The notes: generated by a model from the letters alone, not told the origin. A stretch of 64,000 bases of DNA from Bacillus sp. A301a_S52 (GCA_024701455.1 JABXYP010000001.1:2732001-2796000), one strand, 5' to 3'; shown: positions 37,077 through 46,678, counted from the stretch's first letter. Made by a program: numbers and translations.

Positions 37077-38135
37077 TTGTCGTCACATAATATTAAAAAG
37101 TACATTTATATAGCAATTGGTGTCATCATTGCGATATTGCTATTTTACTTTATTTTGCCGGTCTCTTTACCCATTATCTTGGCATTAATTACAGCACTTT
37201 TTTTATCACCCACTGTAAAAACCCTAGTGAAGAGAGCAAAGTTATCACGTAACATCGCCGTTTTTATCGTATTTGTGCTTTTTTTACTTTTCATTGTTAT
37301 GCTCGGGTATTTTACTTTTACCCGTGCGCTAAGCCAATTAAATCAGTTTGTGGAAAATTTACCGTCAATTATTAATGAGATAAATATTACATGGATGTCT
37401 TTATTAGAAAACCTTCGCATGCAATTTGATCATTTATCTCAAGATATCGTGAATGAAATTGACGCAGCTGTTACCTCTCAGTTACTTACTATGAGAGATA
37501 CGCTGCAAGAAATCAACATCGTCGGTTACGCAACAAGCATTTTAGTTAAAATCCCATCCTATATTGTATCCTTTTTAGTTTATTTAATTGCTCTCTACTT
37601 ATTTCTATTAGATATACCTCGACTAAAATTAAAAGTATTTAGCTACATGTCTGATAAAACAGCTGAAAAAGTTAGTTTTATGTCTGCTAGATTATCATAT
37701 GTCATTTTCGGCTTCTTTAAAGCACAGTTTCTCGTCAGTATTATTATATTTATCGTGACACTAATCGGGTTGTTATTTATTGCACCTGAAGTGGCGTTAA
37801 TAATGTCGATTTTTATCTGGATGATTGATTTTATTCCAATCATCGGCTCTATAGCCGTATTAGCTCCATGGGCTGGTTATCATTTAATTGCTGGAAATAA
37901 TGTTTTAGCGATCCAATTACTCGTGTTAGCCGCCATTCTTCTCACAATTAGAAGAACTGTGGAACCTAAAGTAATGGGACACCATATCGGCTTATCACCA
38001 CTTGCTACACTCATTTCTCTTTATATAGGCTTAATGTTATTCGGAGCAGTGGGATTCGTTCTTGGTCCACTTGTGGTGATTTTATTTACGAGTGCTAAAG
38101 AAGCTGGGATTATAAAAGTCAATTTTAAAGTGTAG
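37077..38135 (+). CDS. AI-2E (UPF0118) family permease
   Basis: A 352-residue protein with about eight membrane helices and the family-typical amphipathic middle (about 95-155) and C-terminal EPKVMGHHIGLSPLATLISLYIGLMLFGAVGFVLGPL. UPF0118/AI-2E members export or exchange diverse substrates, including Na+/H+ antiport in some Bacillus relatives; the substrate cannot be read from sequence. Start is TTG 37077 with AAAGGAG 8 nt upstream. It has no counterpart at this position in B. subtilis. Confidence 0.85.
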   Translation: MSSHNIKKYIYIAIGVIIAILLFYFILPVSLPIILALITALFLSPTVKTLVKRAKLSRNIAVFIVFVLFLLFIVMLGYFTFTRALSQLNQFVENLPSIINEINITWMSLLENLRMQFDHLSQDIVNEIDAAVTSQLLTMRDTLQEINIVGYATSILVKIPSYIVSFLVYLIALYLFLLDIPRLKLKVFSYMSDKTAEKVSFMSARLSYVIFGFFKAQFLVSIIIFIVTLIGLLFIAPEVALIMSIFIWMIDFIPIIGSIAVLAPWAGYHLIAGNNVLAIQLLVLAAILLTIRRTVEPKVMGHHIGLSPLATLISLYIGLMLFGAVGFVLGPLVVILFTSAKEAGIIKVNFKV

Positions 38136-38201
38136 CGATAATGTTTCTGTGAGACCTATTTTAACTTCAGACTATATTATAAGCACAGTTTAAATCATCA
38201 A

Positions 38202-38243
38202 AAAAGCTTTGCTACTGATGCGTAGATCGGTAGCAAAGCTTTT
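38202..38243. terminator. Strong bidirectional terminator
   Basis: Perfect 14-bp stem AAAAGCTTTGCTAC/GTAGCAAAGCTTTT between the permease (plus) and the DUF420 gene (minus); A- and T-rich on both sides. Confidence 0.88.
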
Positions 38244-38297
38244 CAGTGATAAAGACACGATTTCCTTTAAAATTTATAAACGCTACTATGTATTAAG

Positions 38298-38753
38298 TTA
38301 ACCAATAATAGCACGAAATAAATTAGTTGTCTCACCAGGGTCATAAATGACATACAGGAGTAAATAAACGGCAATACCTGTCGTTGCTGATATAAACCAT
38401 ATAATTGATGTGAGCGGTCCTAATCTACGGTGAGAGTTTAATTTATTTTTATACCCTGTGGTAAGTTGAATAATTCCTAAAACTGCTGCAATAGTAGCCA
38501 TCGTGATATGAAACACTAAGAAAATTTGATAGTAAAATGCCACATCATCAGGGCCACCGAATGACGTGCTTCCGATAAAAAATGTTTTAGCCAAATACGT
38601 AGCAAAAAAGATGACAGCAAGCACAGCTGCCCAAAACATAACTTTTTTATGAGCCTCGATATTTCGCTTAGCTATTAAATACCAGCCAATCGCTACAAAT
38701 ACTGCACTTAAGCCAATAAAGACAGTGCTGATAAACGGCAAAAATTCCGCCAT
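38298..38753 (-). CDS. DUF420 membrane protein (CtaM/YozB type)
   Basis: A 151-residue protein with four membrane helices and conserved histidines (EAHKK, LVFHITMATIA, NSHRRLG) typical of DUF420. The Staphylococcus member CtaM is needed to mature heme-copper oxidase. GAGGGG precedes ATG 38753; the longer frame to 38786 lacks a ribosome site. It stands where B. subtilis has ctaG (a caa3 assembly factor), suggesting a substitute assembly role (inference). Confidence 0.82.
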   Translation of the reverse strand: MAEFLPFISTVFIGLSAVFVAIGWYLIAKRNIEAHKKVMFWAAVLAVIFFATYLAKTFFIGSTSFGGPDDVAFYYQIFLVFHITMATIAAVLGIIQLTTGYKNKLNSHRRLGPLTSIIWFISATTGIAVYLLLYVIYDPGETTNLFRAIIG

Positions 38754-38867
38754 TGTTCTCCCCTCTTTCCCTATAAAGCTTACCAAAAAATAAAATTAAT
38801 ACTCAATAATTTTATCATATCTCGTTAATAAACACATCTTATATCACAATGCTCTTTTCATTCTCTC

Positions 38868-39017
38868 ATAAAACAAACCTTCAATCAGTGGGAGGTTTCA
38901 ACTCCTCTACCACTGATTGATCGTTGAGTGAATCAGGAGATTAGAGTCCGTTATCTCCCGACTAAACAAAGTCTCTATTTTGAGCAGGGAGGTTTACGGA
39001 CACTTATCTGTGATAAA
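38868..39017 (+). repeat. Dispersed two-hairpin repeat, copy E
   Basis: Long form, ATAAAACAAACCTTC to TTATCTGTGATAAA. First hairpin foot CAGTGG/CCACTG; second hairpin foot partly changed (GAGTCCG.../CGGACAC). It ends exactly where the ctaF terminator hairpin begins, so its A-rich end is the T tract of that terminator on the minus strand. Confidence 0.92.
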
Positions 39018-39042
39018 AAGTGCCTCCACAAATGGAGGCACT
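39014..39042 (-). terminator. Terminator of the cta operon
   Basis: Perfect 10-bp stem AGTGCCTCCA/TGGAGGCACT, 4-nt loop, followed on the minus strand by TTTTT, which belongs to repeat copy E. Confidence 0.88.
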
Positions 39043-39049
39043 ATGAGTT

Positions 39050-39397
39050 TTAGTACTTTACAATTCCCAGAAGAAACATTAAAGCTCCTACCGTTAAAGC
39101 GGCTACAAACATTCCAGACCAAATCATGATATTTATCCAGGCTGTACCTTTTTCATTCATATGCATGAAAAAATATAGCTGAAGAACGACTTGTATACCT
39201 GCAAGCATTAGAATAAACGGAATAGCAAAACCATTAGGAATGGCATCACTTCCAATTGATACAAATGCCATGGACGTCATAAAAATCATTAAAACAAAAG
39301 CAATAAGCTGTGTACGGCTTTCCCTTTTTAATTTACGTTCAGTGCTTTTAGTAGGCCCACCTTGTAAAGGGGCGCTGGGATCACTATGTGAACTCAT
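39050..39397 (-). CDS. ctaF: Cytochrome caa3 oxidase subunit IV
   Basis: A 115-residue small subunit of the caa3-type oxidase with three membrane helices (about 29-48, 54-77, 87-112) and the conserved VLQLYFFMHMNEKG segment. Last gene of the ctaCDEF operon; the terminator follows 8 bp after its stop. The preceding ctaE stop is 4 bp from its start. Confidence 0.93.
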   Translation of the reverse strand: MSSHSDPSAPLQGGPTKSTERKLKRESRTQLIAFVLMIFMTSMAFVSIGSDAIPNGFAIPFILMLAGIQVVLQLYFFMHMNEKGTAWINIMIWSGMFVAALTVGALMFLLGIVKY

Positions 39398-39401
39398 TCG
39401 A

Positions 39402-40022
39402 TCACCCTCCTATTCCTAATAAATAGACAACCGTAAAGATGAACACCCATACAACATCAATAAAGTGCCAATAGAGAACAGCTGTATAAAATTTAGGAGC
39501 ATTTGTCAGTGTGAGGCCTGTCTTTCGATAGCGAATTAATAGAGTTGAAATCCAGCATATGCCGAATGCCACGTGAGCACCGTGAGTACCAACAAGTGTG
39601 TAAAATGATGATGCAAACGCACTTGTACTGAAGCCTAGCCCTTGATGATAATACTCATAAAACTCATAAATTTCAAATCCTAAAAAGCCAAGACCTAGTA
39701 AAACAGTTAACCACATCCACATTAATAGCTTTTTGTAGTTGCCTCGCTTCATATTAATAATAGCGAACACACTTGTCAAACTGCTTGTTAGTAGAATCAT
39801 TGTCATAATAAATACGAGGTTTAGATGGAATAATTCGGACGGGCCAGGGCCATCTAGCGTCCCGCCCCTTAATCCTAGATAGGTTCCAAACAAACTGGCG
39901 AATAAAACAGTTTCTCCACCTAGGAAAAACCAGAAACCAAGATATTTATTTCGTCCATCAAGGGTCGCCTTCTCCGGATTGGGAGGAAGGGTTTGGTTTT
40001 CTACTACATGTTGTTCAGCCAT
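39402..40022 (-). CDS. ctaE: Cytochrome caa3 oxidase subunit III
   Basis: A 206-residue subunit with five membrane helices and the family landmarks FWFFLGGETVLFASLFGTYL (about 30-49), GTHGAHVAFGICWI (about 144-157) and YWHFIDVVWVFIF near the C-terminus. It supports the core and its proton pumping. Spaced 3 bp from ctaD, so translationally linked. Confidence 0.96.
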   Translation of the reverse strand: MAEQHVVENQTLPPNPEKATLDGRNKYLGFWFFLGGETVLFASLFGTYLGLRGGTLDGPGPSELFHLNLVFIMTMILLTSSLTSVFAIINMKRGNYKKLLMWMWLTVLLGLGFLGFEIYEFYEYYHQGLGFSTSAFASSFYTLVGTHGAHVAFGICWISTLLIRYRKTGLTLTNAPKFYTAVLYWHFIDVVWVFIFTVVYLLGIGG

Positions 40023-40025
40023 TGT

Positions 40026-41858
40026 TTAACCTCCCTCCAAATCTCGTTTAATATCTTCGACAGGAATATGATGACCATGATCTTCCTTAACAGATCGAAC
40101 AAACATAGCTCCAAATGTAATAGCTAATCCTGTAATTGTTAATGGATGAATGTGATAGATAAAACCGAAGCTTGCAACAGTTAAGCCCGCTGCCATAATT
40201 ATTGGCAAAATAGTGCCATTAGGCATGTGTATATCACCAAGCGGCTCTGCAGCTTTCATCTTACCATCACCTTCATATTTTTCATGCCAGAAAGGATCTA
40301 ATTCACGTACGAGTGGTGTCTGAGCAAAGTTATACTCAGGAACAGGCGTAGGCGTCGTCCATTCAAGTGTTCTACCATCCCAAGGATCAGATACATTTTC
40401 TCGATTTTTAGTTGATATGAAAATATTTACTAACAAGAGAATAAACGCAATCGTCATGAGGAATGCACCTATCGTACTAATAAAGTTCATTTCATCTAAC
40501 CCTTGACCACCTAAATATGATGCAACTCTTCGTGGCATACCAATCAATCCTAGGAAGTGCTGAACGAAGAACGTTAAGTGAAAACCAATAAGGAATAGCC
40601 AGAAAAACCATTTACCAAGCGTTTCACTTAATCGATAACCAAACATCTTAGGCCACCAATAGAAAGCACCTGAAAATAAGCCAAACACGACCCCACCAAT
40701 AATGACATAATGGAAATGGGCTACGACAAAGTACGTATCGTGAAATTGATAATTCGCTGCACTTGTTGCAAGCATAACCCCAGTGACCCCTCCCATAACG
40801 AAGGATGGGATAAAGCCCAATGCAAATAAGTTAGCTGTCGTAAATTGGATTCGACCTCCCCACAAGGTCAGAAGCCAGTTAAAGATTTTAATTCCCGTCG
40901 GTACAGCAATAGCCATCGTCGCCACAGCAAAGATTGCATTTGCTACTGGACCCATTCCTACTGTAAACATATGGTGAGCCCATACCATAAAACCAAGAAA
41001 ACCGATAATTAATGTGGCAAAGACCATTGCTGAGTAACCGAACAATCTTTTTTTAGAAAATGTAGCAAGCACTTCAGAAAAAATTCCGAACGCCGGTAAA
41101 ATTAAAATATAAACTTCAGGGTGCCCGAAAATCCAAAATAAATGCTGCCAGATAATAACGTTGCCGCCAAAGTCTACGGCGAAATAGGTTGCCCCAAACA
41201 ACCTTTCAAGCATCAATAGTAATAGGCCTATCGTCAATGCAGGAAAAGCAAATAAAATTAGCATTGAAGCGACGAAAGAGCTCCACGTAAACAAAGGCAT
41301 TCTCATCATACTCATACCAGGAGCACGCATATTGATGATCGTTACAAGAAAATTGATTCCCCCGATCAATGTTCCTAACCCACTTACTTGAAGACCTAAT
41401 ACATAGTAGTCAAGGCCTTGGCCTGGTGACATACTGGATAATGGTACATATGCTGTCCATCCTGCATCAGGCGCCCCTGTGGCGAACCAACTGACATTCA
41501 GTAGCAGCCCTCCAAATAAAAATAACCAGAAACCTAACGCATTTAAAAAAGGAAATGCTACATCCCGTGCGCCAATTTGTAACGGGATAATAAAGTTCAT
41601 AAATCCGAATAAGAGAGGCATGGCTGCTAAAAATATCATCGTAGTACCATGCATCGTCAATAATTCATTAAATGTCTGAGCCTGCACAAACGTAAACTCA
41701 GGAAACATGAGCTGTATACGCATAAGAATGGCTTCCAATCCACCAAGAGCAAAGAAAAATGCGCCACCGGCTAAATACATAATGCCGATTTTCTTATGGT
41801 CAACCGTCGTCAGCCAGTCCCAGATTACATTTTTAGACTGCGCACTTGCATAAGACAC
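40026..41858 (-). CDS. ctaD: Cytochrome caa3 oxidase subunit I
   Basis: The catalytic heme-copper subunit that reduces O2 to water and pumps protons. The 610-residue protein has at least twelve helices, the low-spin heme ligand in MHGTTMIFL, the WQHLFWIFGHPEVYI motif containing the cross-linked His-Tyr pair, the CuB histidines in WAHHMF and the two heme-ligand histidines in VVAHFHYVI. Start is GTG 41858 with AAGGGGGT upstream. GHPEVY and the overall layout mark a proton-pumping type A oxidase. Confidence 0.98.
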   Translation of the reverse strand: MSYASAQSKNVIWDWLTTVDHKKIGIMYLAGGAFFFALGGLEAILMRIQLMFPEFTFVQAQTFNELLTMHGTTMIFLAAMPLLFGFMNFIIPLQIGARDVAFPFLNALGFWLFLFGGLLLNVSWFATGAPDAGWTAYVPLSSMSPGQGLDYYVLGLQVSGLGTLIGGINFLVTIINMRAPGMSMMRMPLFTWSSFVASMLILFAFPALTIGLLLLMLERLFGATYFAVDFGGNVIIWQHLFWIFGHPEVYILILPAFGIFSEVLATFSKKRLFGYSAMVFATLIIGFLGFMVWAHHMFTVGMGPVANAIFAVATMAIAVPTGIKIFNWLLTLWGGRIQFTTANLFALGFIPSFVMGGVTGVMLATSAANYQFHDTYFVVAHFHYVIIGGVVFGLFSGAFYWWPKMFGYRLSETLGKWFFWLFLIGFHLTFFVQHFLGLIGMPRRVASYLGGQGLDEMNFISTIGAFLMTIAFILLLVNIFISTKNRENVSDPWDGRTLEWTTPTPVPEYNFAQTPLVRELDPFWHEKYEGDGKMKAAEPLGDIHMPNGTILPIIMAAGLTVASFGFIYHIHPLTITGLAITFGAMFVRSVKEDHGHHIPVEDIKRDLEGG

Positions 41859-41881
41859 GTTTAGTTACCCCCTTTTGCACC

Positions 41882-42931
41882 CTATTCTTCCAGTACTTTT
41901 AAGCTATCTAGATAGTCGAGAAGTGCTTCCATTTCTTCATCATTTATTGCTTCCGCATTAAAGCTAGGCATTTCATTGCCTGGTTTATACTCTTGGGTAT
42001 CCCGTAACCACGCTTCTAAATTATCCATATCATACTCAAGATAACCTGCGATAACTTCTCTTTCACCGAAGTTAGTTAAGTCAGGGCCGATATTTCCACC
42101 CTCTGCTCCAACCGCGTGACAACTTATACAGGATTGTTCGAACACTGTTCTACCATCAGCGGCAACCGTTTCTTCAGGTTCAGTGACATGTGATGGTGGT
42201 TCTGCCATGTTAGTAGCCCAAGTGTCGAAAGTGTCAGGGTCAACCGCAATAACTTTAAAATCCATCAACCAATGTGATGGTCCGCAAAGTTCTGTACACT
42301 TCCCCATATAAACGCCTTCATTAGGGGCTTCAAACCACATGTCGTTTTGAATACCAGGCACGTTATCCTGTTTCCCTGCTAAAGCCGGAACCCAGAATGA
42401 ATGCTGTACGTCCGATGCTAGCAATTCAATAATAATTCGTGTATCTGTCGGAATGTACATATCCTGACCTGCGGTGATCTCATAATCTGGGTAATCAAAT
42501 TCCCACCAGAATTGATGAGCTGTCACTTGCACCCGTACATAATCAATGCCTTCTTCCCCTTCTTCAGTCGCTTCCAGCTGCTCAACTTCCACGTTCGCAA
42601 GCGTGAATGTATCCATCACGTTAGGAATAGCAAGCATGAGCAGAAGTAAAATTGGAATCGTTGTCCAAATAAATTCTAATGTTCGATTCCCATGGACTTG
42701 TTTCGGAATATGTGTATCCCCCGGACGCTCCCGGAATTTAAAAATGACAAAAATGTAAATAGCAAACACGACAACAAGTACGAAAATCATAATATACAAG
42801 CTGAGCTGTATTAAGGAAAATTGCATTTCTGCAACAGGTCCCTGTGGATCCAGAGCAGACAAGTTCTCCACTCCACAACCACTCAGCAGTACGATGAAAG
42901 ATATAGGAAGCAGTCGCCACAAATACTTCAT
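41882..42931 (-). CDS. ctaC: Cytochrome caa3 oxidase subunit II with fused cytochrome c domain
   Basis: A lipoprotein (lipobox LLSGCG, about 16-21) with two membrane helices, the CuA site HSFWVPALAGK...CTELCGPSHWLM, and a C-terminal cytochrome c domain with heme motif CISCH and the axial Met in GNEMPSF. The fusion defines the caa3 class, in which electrons enter through the attached cytochrome c. The 349-residue length fits. First gene of ctaCDEF, 35 bp after ctaB. Confidence 0.97.
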   Translation of the reverse strand: MKYLWRLLPISFIVLLSGCGVENLSALDPQGPVAEMQFSLIQLSLYIMIFVLVVVFAIYIFVIFKFRERPGDTHIPKQVHGNRTLEFIWTTIPILLLLMLAIPNVMDTFTLANVEVEQLEATEEGEEGIDYVRVQVTAHQFWWEFDYPDYEITAGQDMYIPTDTRIIIELLASDVQHSFWVPALAGKQDNVPGIQNDMWFEAPNEGVYMGKCTELCGPSHWLMDFKVIAVDPDTFDTWATNMAEPPSHVTEPEETVAADGRTVFEQSCISCHAVGAEGGNIGPDLTNFGEREVIAGYLEYDMDNLEAWLRDTQEYKPGNEMPSFNAEAINDEEMEALLDYLDSLKVLEE

Positions 42932-42966
42932 CTCGTCACAAACCCCTCTTTCTTTGTCTTGAATTT

Positions 42967-43908
42967 TTAGAACATGTGAACGATTACCATGAGGACAAAC
43001 AAAATCGTTAAATAATTAAGTGAAAATACAAACATTTGCCTTGCCCACTTTAAATCGTCATTCATTCTAAATCCAGCTAGCCCCAAAATAAGCCAGCCGC
43101 CCCCTAGCACACACGCTGCAATCGTATAAATAACCCCAAAATCTGATACTAATAATGACACAGGAATCAATGCTGCTACATACCATACAATTTGTCTCTT
43201 AGTCACAGCAAAACCTGCAACTACTGGAAGCATTGGAATACCTGCTGCCTTGTACTCATCGGCTCGCTTCATGGCAAGCGCTAAGAAATGAGGAGGCTGC
43301 CAAATAAACATAATTAGGAACATGGACCAAGCATAAGGATGTAAACCCGGGTCAATCGCTGCCCACCCAATAAGTGGTGGTACTGCTCCCGCAAAGCTCC
43401 CTACTATCGTATTTAACGTTGTCGTACGTTTCGTCCACATCGAATATAACACGACGTAAATAATTAAACCCGCAACACCAATCACTGCAGACATTGGTGT
43501 CGTCATAGCTAAAAATGCTGCTCCAATAAGTGATACTGAAAGGCCATATGTTAACGTTTGGCGCCCTGTAAGCTGTCCATTCACACTCGGTCTTTCTCTC
43601 GTGCGTTCCATTTTATAATCAATATCACGATCGATATAATTATTAAGTGCACAACCGCCTGCCATAATCAGAGCAGCTCCGACTAATGTCAACATTGCCG
43701 TTAAGGGATCACTCCCTAATGAGGTTCCTGTATAATAAGCCGCCAGATATAACCCAGCAAAAGTGGTTATGAGATTGGACATAACAATGCCAGTCTTTGA
43801 TATTGCCAAATACTCACGAAATCCTGCCTTATCACTTTGCTCAGTTTCAACAGGCTGATGAACACCATCTAAGGATTCTGCCGAAGCCAATGTACTTGAT
43901 TTTCCCAA
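42967..43908 (-). CDS. ctaB: Protoheme IX farnesyltransferase (heme O synthase)
   Basis: CtaB farnesylates heme B to heme O, the precursor of heme A. It is a UbiA-type prenyltransferase with about nine helices and the Asp-rich [19 protein letters not shown] and second motif region ([18 protein letters not shown]). The frame opens at 43932, but a strong GGGAGGTG lies 6 nt before TTG 43908 ([13 protein letters not shown]), which I prefer (about 313 residues). It leads the operon ctaBCDEF and is divergent from ctaA. Confidence 0.95.
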   Translation of the reverse strand: MGKSSTLASAESLDGVHQPVETEQSDKAGFREYLAISKTGIVMSNLITTFAGLYLAAYYTGTSLGSDPLTAMLTLVGAALIMAGGCALNNYIDRDIDYKMERTRERPSVNGQLTGRQTLTYGLSVSLIGAAFLAMTTPMSAVIGVAGLIIYVVLYSMWTKRTTTLNTIVGSFAGAVPPLIGWAAIDPGLHPYAWSMFLIMFIWQPPHFLALAMKRADEYKAAGIPMLPVVAGFAVTKRQIVWYVAALIPVSLLVSDFGVIYTIAACVLGGGWLILGLAGFRMNDDLKWARQMFVFSLNYLTILFVLMVIVHMF

Positions 43909-44092
43909 TCGAATCACCTCCCGATTCGTCATCTTTCCAATTCAAAAGGTTTTTTCCAAAAAAGAACTAAAATAATTTGTTTTTAAAATGTCAATGGATA
44001 ACTGTAAACAAATTATTATTCTTTGAAAACTTAAGTGAAATGGAATCGTAAATGACATGTTAGAAAATTTGATTATCCATACACATTATAAA

Positions 44093-44121
44093 GCAACATT
44101 CAGTGATTTTCATCACATTTT
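44093..44121 (-). promoter_or_regulatory. Possible promoter of ctaB operon
   Basis: Minus strand: perfect -10 TATAAT (44093-44098) with 17-bp spacing to ATGAAA (44116-44121). The -10 is convincing, the -35 weak, as is common for activator-dependent promoters such as those of the ResD regulon (inference). Confidence 0.4.
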
Positions 44122-44259
44122 TTTCTGTCAGACTTTTTATAGTGAACAAACCTTCTAACTAAAATAAGCAAACGACTTATCCACTATGATAATATTATAT
44201 ATTATAAACTTCCTCGAATGAAAGAGCTTTTTTTGGAAATTAATACAGTGAGCGTTTCG

Positions 44260-44288
44260 TTGACTTTTACAGCTACAATACATAAAAT
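44260..44288 (+). promoter_or_regulatory. Probable sigma-A promoter of ctaA
   Basis: TTGACT (44260-44265), 17-bp spacer, TAAAAT (44283-44288), 110 bp before ctaA. It is the best sigma-A match in the 490-bp ctaA-ctaB divergent region. Confidence 0.55.
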
Positions 44289-44398
44289 GAATTCGGGCTT
44301 ATTTTATTTTATTAGTGAATAGTTCATTTTTTTAAAATAACTTTCTAAACATTTGTGTTTAGAAAATCTAATTATACAAAGAGAAAGTCGGTGGACAC

Positions 44399-45298
44399 AT
44401 GCATCGCTTATTGAAAGTCTTTGGAATACTTACTAGTTTTGGAATGCTCATTGTCATCATTCAAGGAGCGTTAGTCACTCAGACCGGATCCGGGGATGCC
44501 TGTGGAGCAGAATGGCCGCTTTGTCATGGGCGATTAATACCCGAAAACCCAACCATTGAAACATTAATTGAATATACTCATCGACTTGTCTCAGCTATTT
44601 TAGGCATAATGGTGTTAATTCATTCAGTTTGGAGTTGGCTTGTCCTTAAACATCTTAGGGAAACAAAGTTTTTTGCTATCTTGGCTGTCCTTTTCATTAT
44701 ATTCCAAGGACTACTGGGAGCGGCGGCTGTCGTATGGGGCCAGTCTGATGCCGTGATGGCACTCCATTTTGGTTTTTCATTAGTATCTTTCGCAAGTGTC
44801 CTGTTATTAACAATTCTTGCTTTTGAGAACGGCAAACACATTCGGGCACTTGTTCCACCTGTCACCCGTAGAGTGAGGAATTACTATTATTTTCTAGTCG
44901 TATTTGTTTATATAGTTGTCTATACAGGAGCGTATGTTAAGCATACCGAAGCAGGTATAGGTTGTAATGGGTGGCCATTATGTAACGGTCAATTTATCCC
45001 TATTCTTGAAGGTCGAACGGGTATTCAATTTGGCCACCGAGTGGCTGCGGCGTTATTATTTTTCACTATTTTAGCAGCTCTTATTATAGTCTATAAACAT
45101 TATAGAACAGAGAAAGCCTTCTTTCTCACAACGGTCATCAGCTTTATACTCATAACATTGCAAGTCATTAGTGGTGCTATCGTTGTCTTTTCAGGACTAT
45201 CATTATATGCCACAATGGTTCATGCTGTTTTAGTCAGTTTACTGTTTGGGGCTGTCAGTTATACAACGCTCCTCGTTGACAGATCACGAATTTATTAA
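44399..45298 (+). CDS. ctaA: Heme A synthase CtaA
   Basis: CtaA oxidises the methyl at C8 of heme O to formyl, giving heme A for the caa3 oxidase. The 299-residue protein has eight membrane helices in two repeated halves, with the conserved cysteine loops CGAEWPLCHG (about 36-45) and CNGWPLCNG (about 192-200) and heme-ligand histidines in EYTHRLVS, LHFGFS, QFGHRVAA and MVHAVL. GGTGG precedes ATG 44399. Divergent from ctaB, as in B. subtilis. Confidence 0.96.
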   Translation: MHRLLKVFGILTSFGMLIVIIQGALVTQTGSGDACGAEWPLCHGRLIPENPTIETLIEYTHRLVSAILGIMVLIHSVWSWLVLKHLRETKFFAILAVLFIIFQGLLGAAAVVWGQSDAVMALHFGFSLVSFASVLLLTILAFENGKHIRALVPPVTRRVRNYYYFLVVFVYIVVYTGAYVKHTEAGIGCNGWPLCNGQFIPILEGRTGIQFGHRVAAALLFFTILAALIIVYKHYRTEKAFFLTTVISFILITLQVISGAIVVFSGLSLYATMVHAVLVSLLFGAVSYTTLLVDRSRIY

Positions 45299-45328
45299 AG
45301 GAATGCTTTATAATAATCTAAAAGCATC

Positions 45329-45359
45329 AAAAGGAGTGCCTCTAGATGGCACTCCTTTT
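45329..45359 (+). terminator. Terminator after ctaA
   Basis: Perfect 12-bp stem AAAAGGAGTGCC/GGCACTCCTTTT with 7-nt loop, followed by AGTTTTG. Confidence 0.85.
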
Positions 45360-45413
45360 AGTTTTGCTGAAAAAACCGATTTTGAGACACAATACTATTC
45401 TCGAAACATCACT

Positions 45414-45445
45414 AAAAAGCTAGAAGCACTAGCTCCTAGCTTTTT
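45414..45445 (-). terminator. Terminator after dps
   Basis: Stem AAAAAGCTA/TAGCTTTTT around an inner AGCACTAGCT sequence; T-rich on the minus strand. Lies 38 bp past the dps stop. Confidence 0.65.
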
Positions 45446-45482
45446 GATAATAGATGAATAAATCTTGAAGCTTCTAGCCTAA

Positions 45483-45926
45483 TTATTTCTCAAGAAATGA
45501 ACGGAACATCCAATTATGCTTTTCAACAGATTGACGTATGCCGATGAGCATATCAGCAGTCGTTTCATCATCCACATTCTCAATAGTTTCAATATCCTGC
45601 TCTAACTCAGTAGCCATTTTCTCAAAATCACTGGATAACGTTTGAACCATGTCATCAGCTGATTTTTCCCCCGTGGCTTCTTTGATAGTCGCCAATTCTA
45701 AATATTCCTTCATAGTGGCTACAGGTGTCCCTTTTAATGTCAATAGACGCTCTGCAATTTCATCAATGTGTCCAGCCGCTTCATTGTAAAGTTCTTCAAA
45801 CTTCTCATGAAGCATAAAAAAATGTGGACCTTTTACAAACCAATGATAGTTGTGTAATTTTACAAACAACGTGTTCCAGTTTGCAATGTGCCGATTAAGA
45901 ATTTCAACTGTTTTTTCATTTGTCAA
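45483..45926 (-). CDS. dps: Dps/MrgA-type ferritin-like DNA-protection protein
   Basis: A dodecameric mini-ferritin that oxidises and stores iron and protects DNA from peroxide. The ferroxidase-site sequence LHNYHWFVKGPHFFMLHEKFEELYNEAAGHIDEIAERLL carries the inter-subunit His and Asp/Glu ligands. TTG 45926 has GGGAG upstream; ATG 45944 is in frame but has no ribosome site, so the shorter form (about 147 residues) is preferred. It stands where B. subtilis has ftsW and pycA between ctaA and ylaN, a local rearrangement. Confidence 0.92.
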   Translation of the reverse strand: MTNEKTVEILNRHIANWNTLFVKLHNYHWFVKGPHFFMLHEKFEELYNEAAGHIDEIAERLLTLKGTPVATMKEYLELATIKEATGEKSADDMVQTLSSDFEKMATELEQDIETIENVDDETTADMLIGIRQSVEKHNWMFRSFLEK

Positions 45927-46208
45927 CTTGACCAACTCCCTCATACATTAGTTACTATCAGTGTACTGAATCATTAAGTACAAGAAGGACTCCCCATTTC
46001 CTTCCTTCTCAAATTATACAGAATTATCGTGCTAGAGCCAAGAGATGTTACTATTTTAATTGCTTTATAATAGCTTTGCAGCTAGTAAAAATTCTCTATT
46101 ACCGTCAAGCACAGTGATTTTAACACTAGAAATCTCATTTAGTCACAACCATTTACTTTACTACTTCACTAACAAACACTAAAAAGAATGACTATTATAT
46201 AGAACACA

Positions 46209-46241
46209 AAAAAACCCAGTGTAAGGTTAAATACACGGGCT
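46209..46241 (-). terminator. Probable terminator after ylaN
   Basis: Minus-strand hairpin AAGCCC-GTGTA/TACAC-T-GGGTTT with one bulge, followed by TTTTT. Lies just past the ylaN stop. Confidence 0.6.
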
Positions 46242-46254
46242 TAAATATCTCCAT

Positions 46255-46539
46255 TCATTTTCTGTTCATTGACGCTTCATGGAGCGACGTCAGCTGTTTT
46301 TCTAACTGATCTAATAGCGCTTTGCCTTCTTCTTCGTTTACTAAATTCAAACGAATGGCAAAATCGATTTCTCGTGACAATCCAAACATTTGTGTATCTA
46401 ATACCTCTTCATACAAAGGACACTGAGGCATCGTTAAGTTTGTCATTTGAACTTCTATTAGTTTCAGTATCTTATCTGCGTCTTCTTTTAGAAGGGCATA
46501 TGCTTTTTCACTCTGGCCCGATAGGGTTTCAATGGACAT
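46255..46539 (-). CDS. ylaN: YlaN (DUF1507), Fur-associated iron regulatory protein
   Basis: A 94-residue helical protein of the DUF1507 family; recent work in Bacillus and Staphylococcus ties YlaN to iron homeostasis through binding of Fur. The conserved [36 protein letters not shown] segment (about 33-68) is intact, including the cysteine. AGGAGGG precedes ATG 46539; the longer frame to 46566 has no ribosome site. It sits beside glsA. Confidence 0.92.
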   Translation of the reverse strand: MSIETLSGQSEKAYALLKEDADKILKLIEVQMTNLTMPQCPLYEEVLDTQMFGLSREIDFAIRLNLVNEEEGKALLDQLEKQLTSLHEASMNRK

Positions 46540-46678
46540 CCGAATCCCTCCTGTTTTTCTGAACATCGCTCAATAAAATATATGAGAATAATCGGTTTTA
46601 TACGAACGAATTCCATTCTTTCTCTTATATTATCGGTTATTAAAGAAAATTGCAACAGAAGGAACTCTAAAGTTTTTG

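Noticed and set aside
45945..46060. PerR or Fur box upstream of dps
   Set aside because: An ATAATT...TATAATT word near 46015-46030 is suggestive, but it does not fit the 7-1-7 inverted repeat well enough to report.
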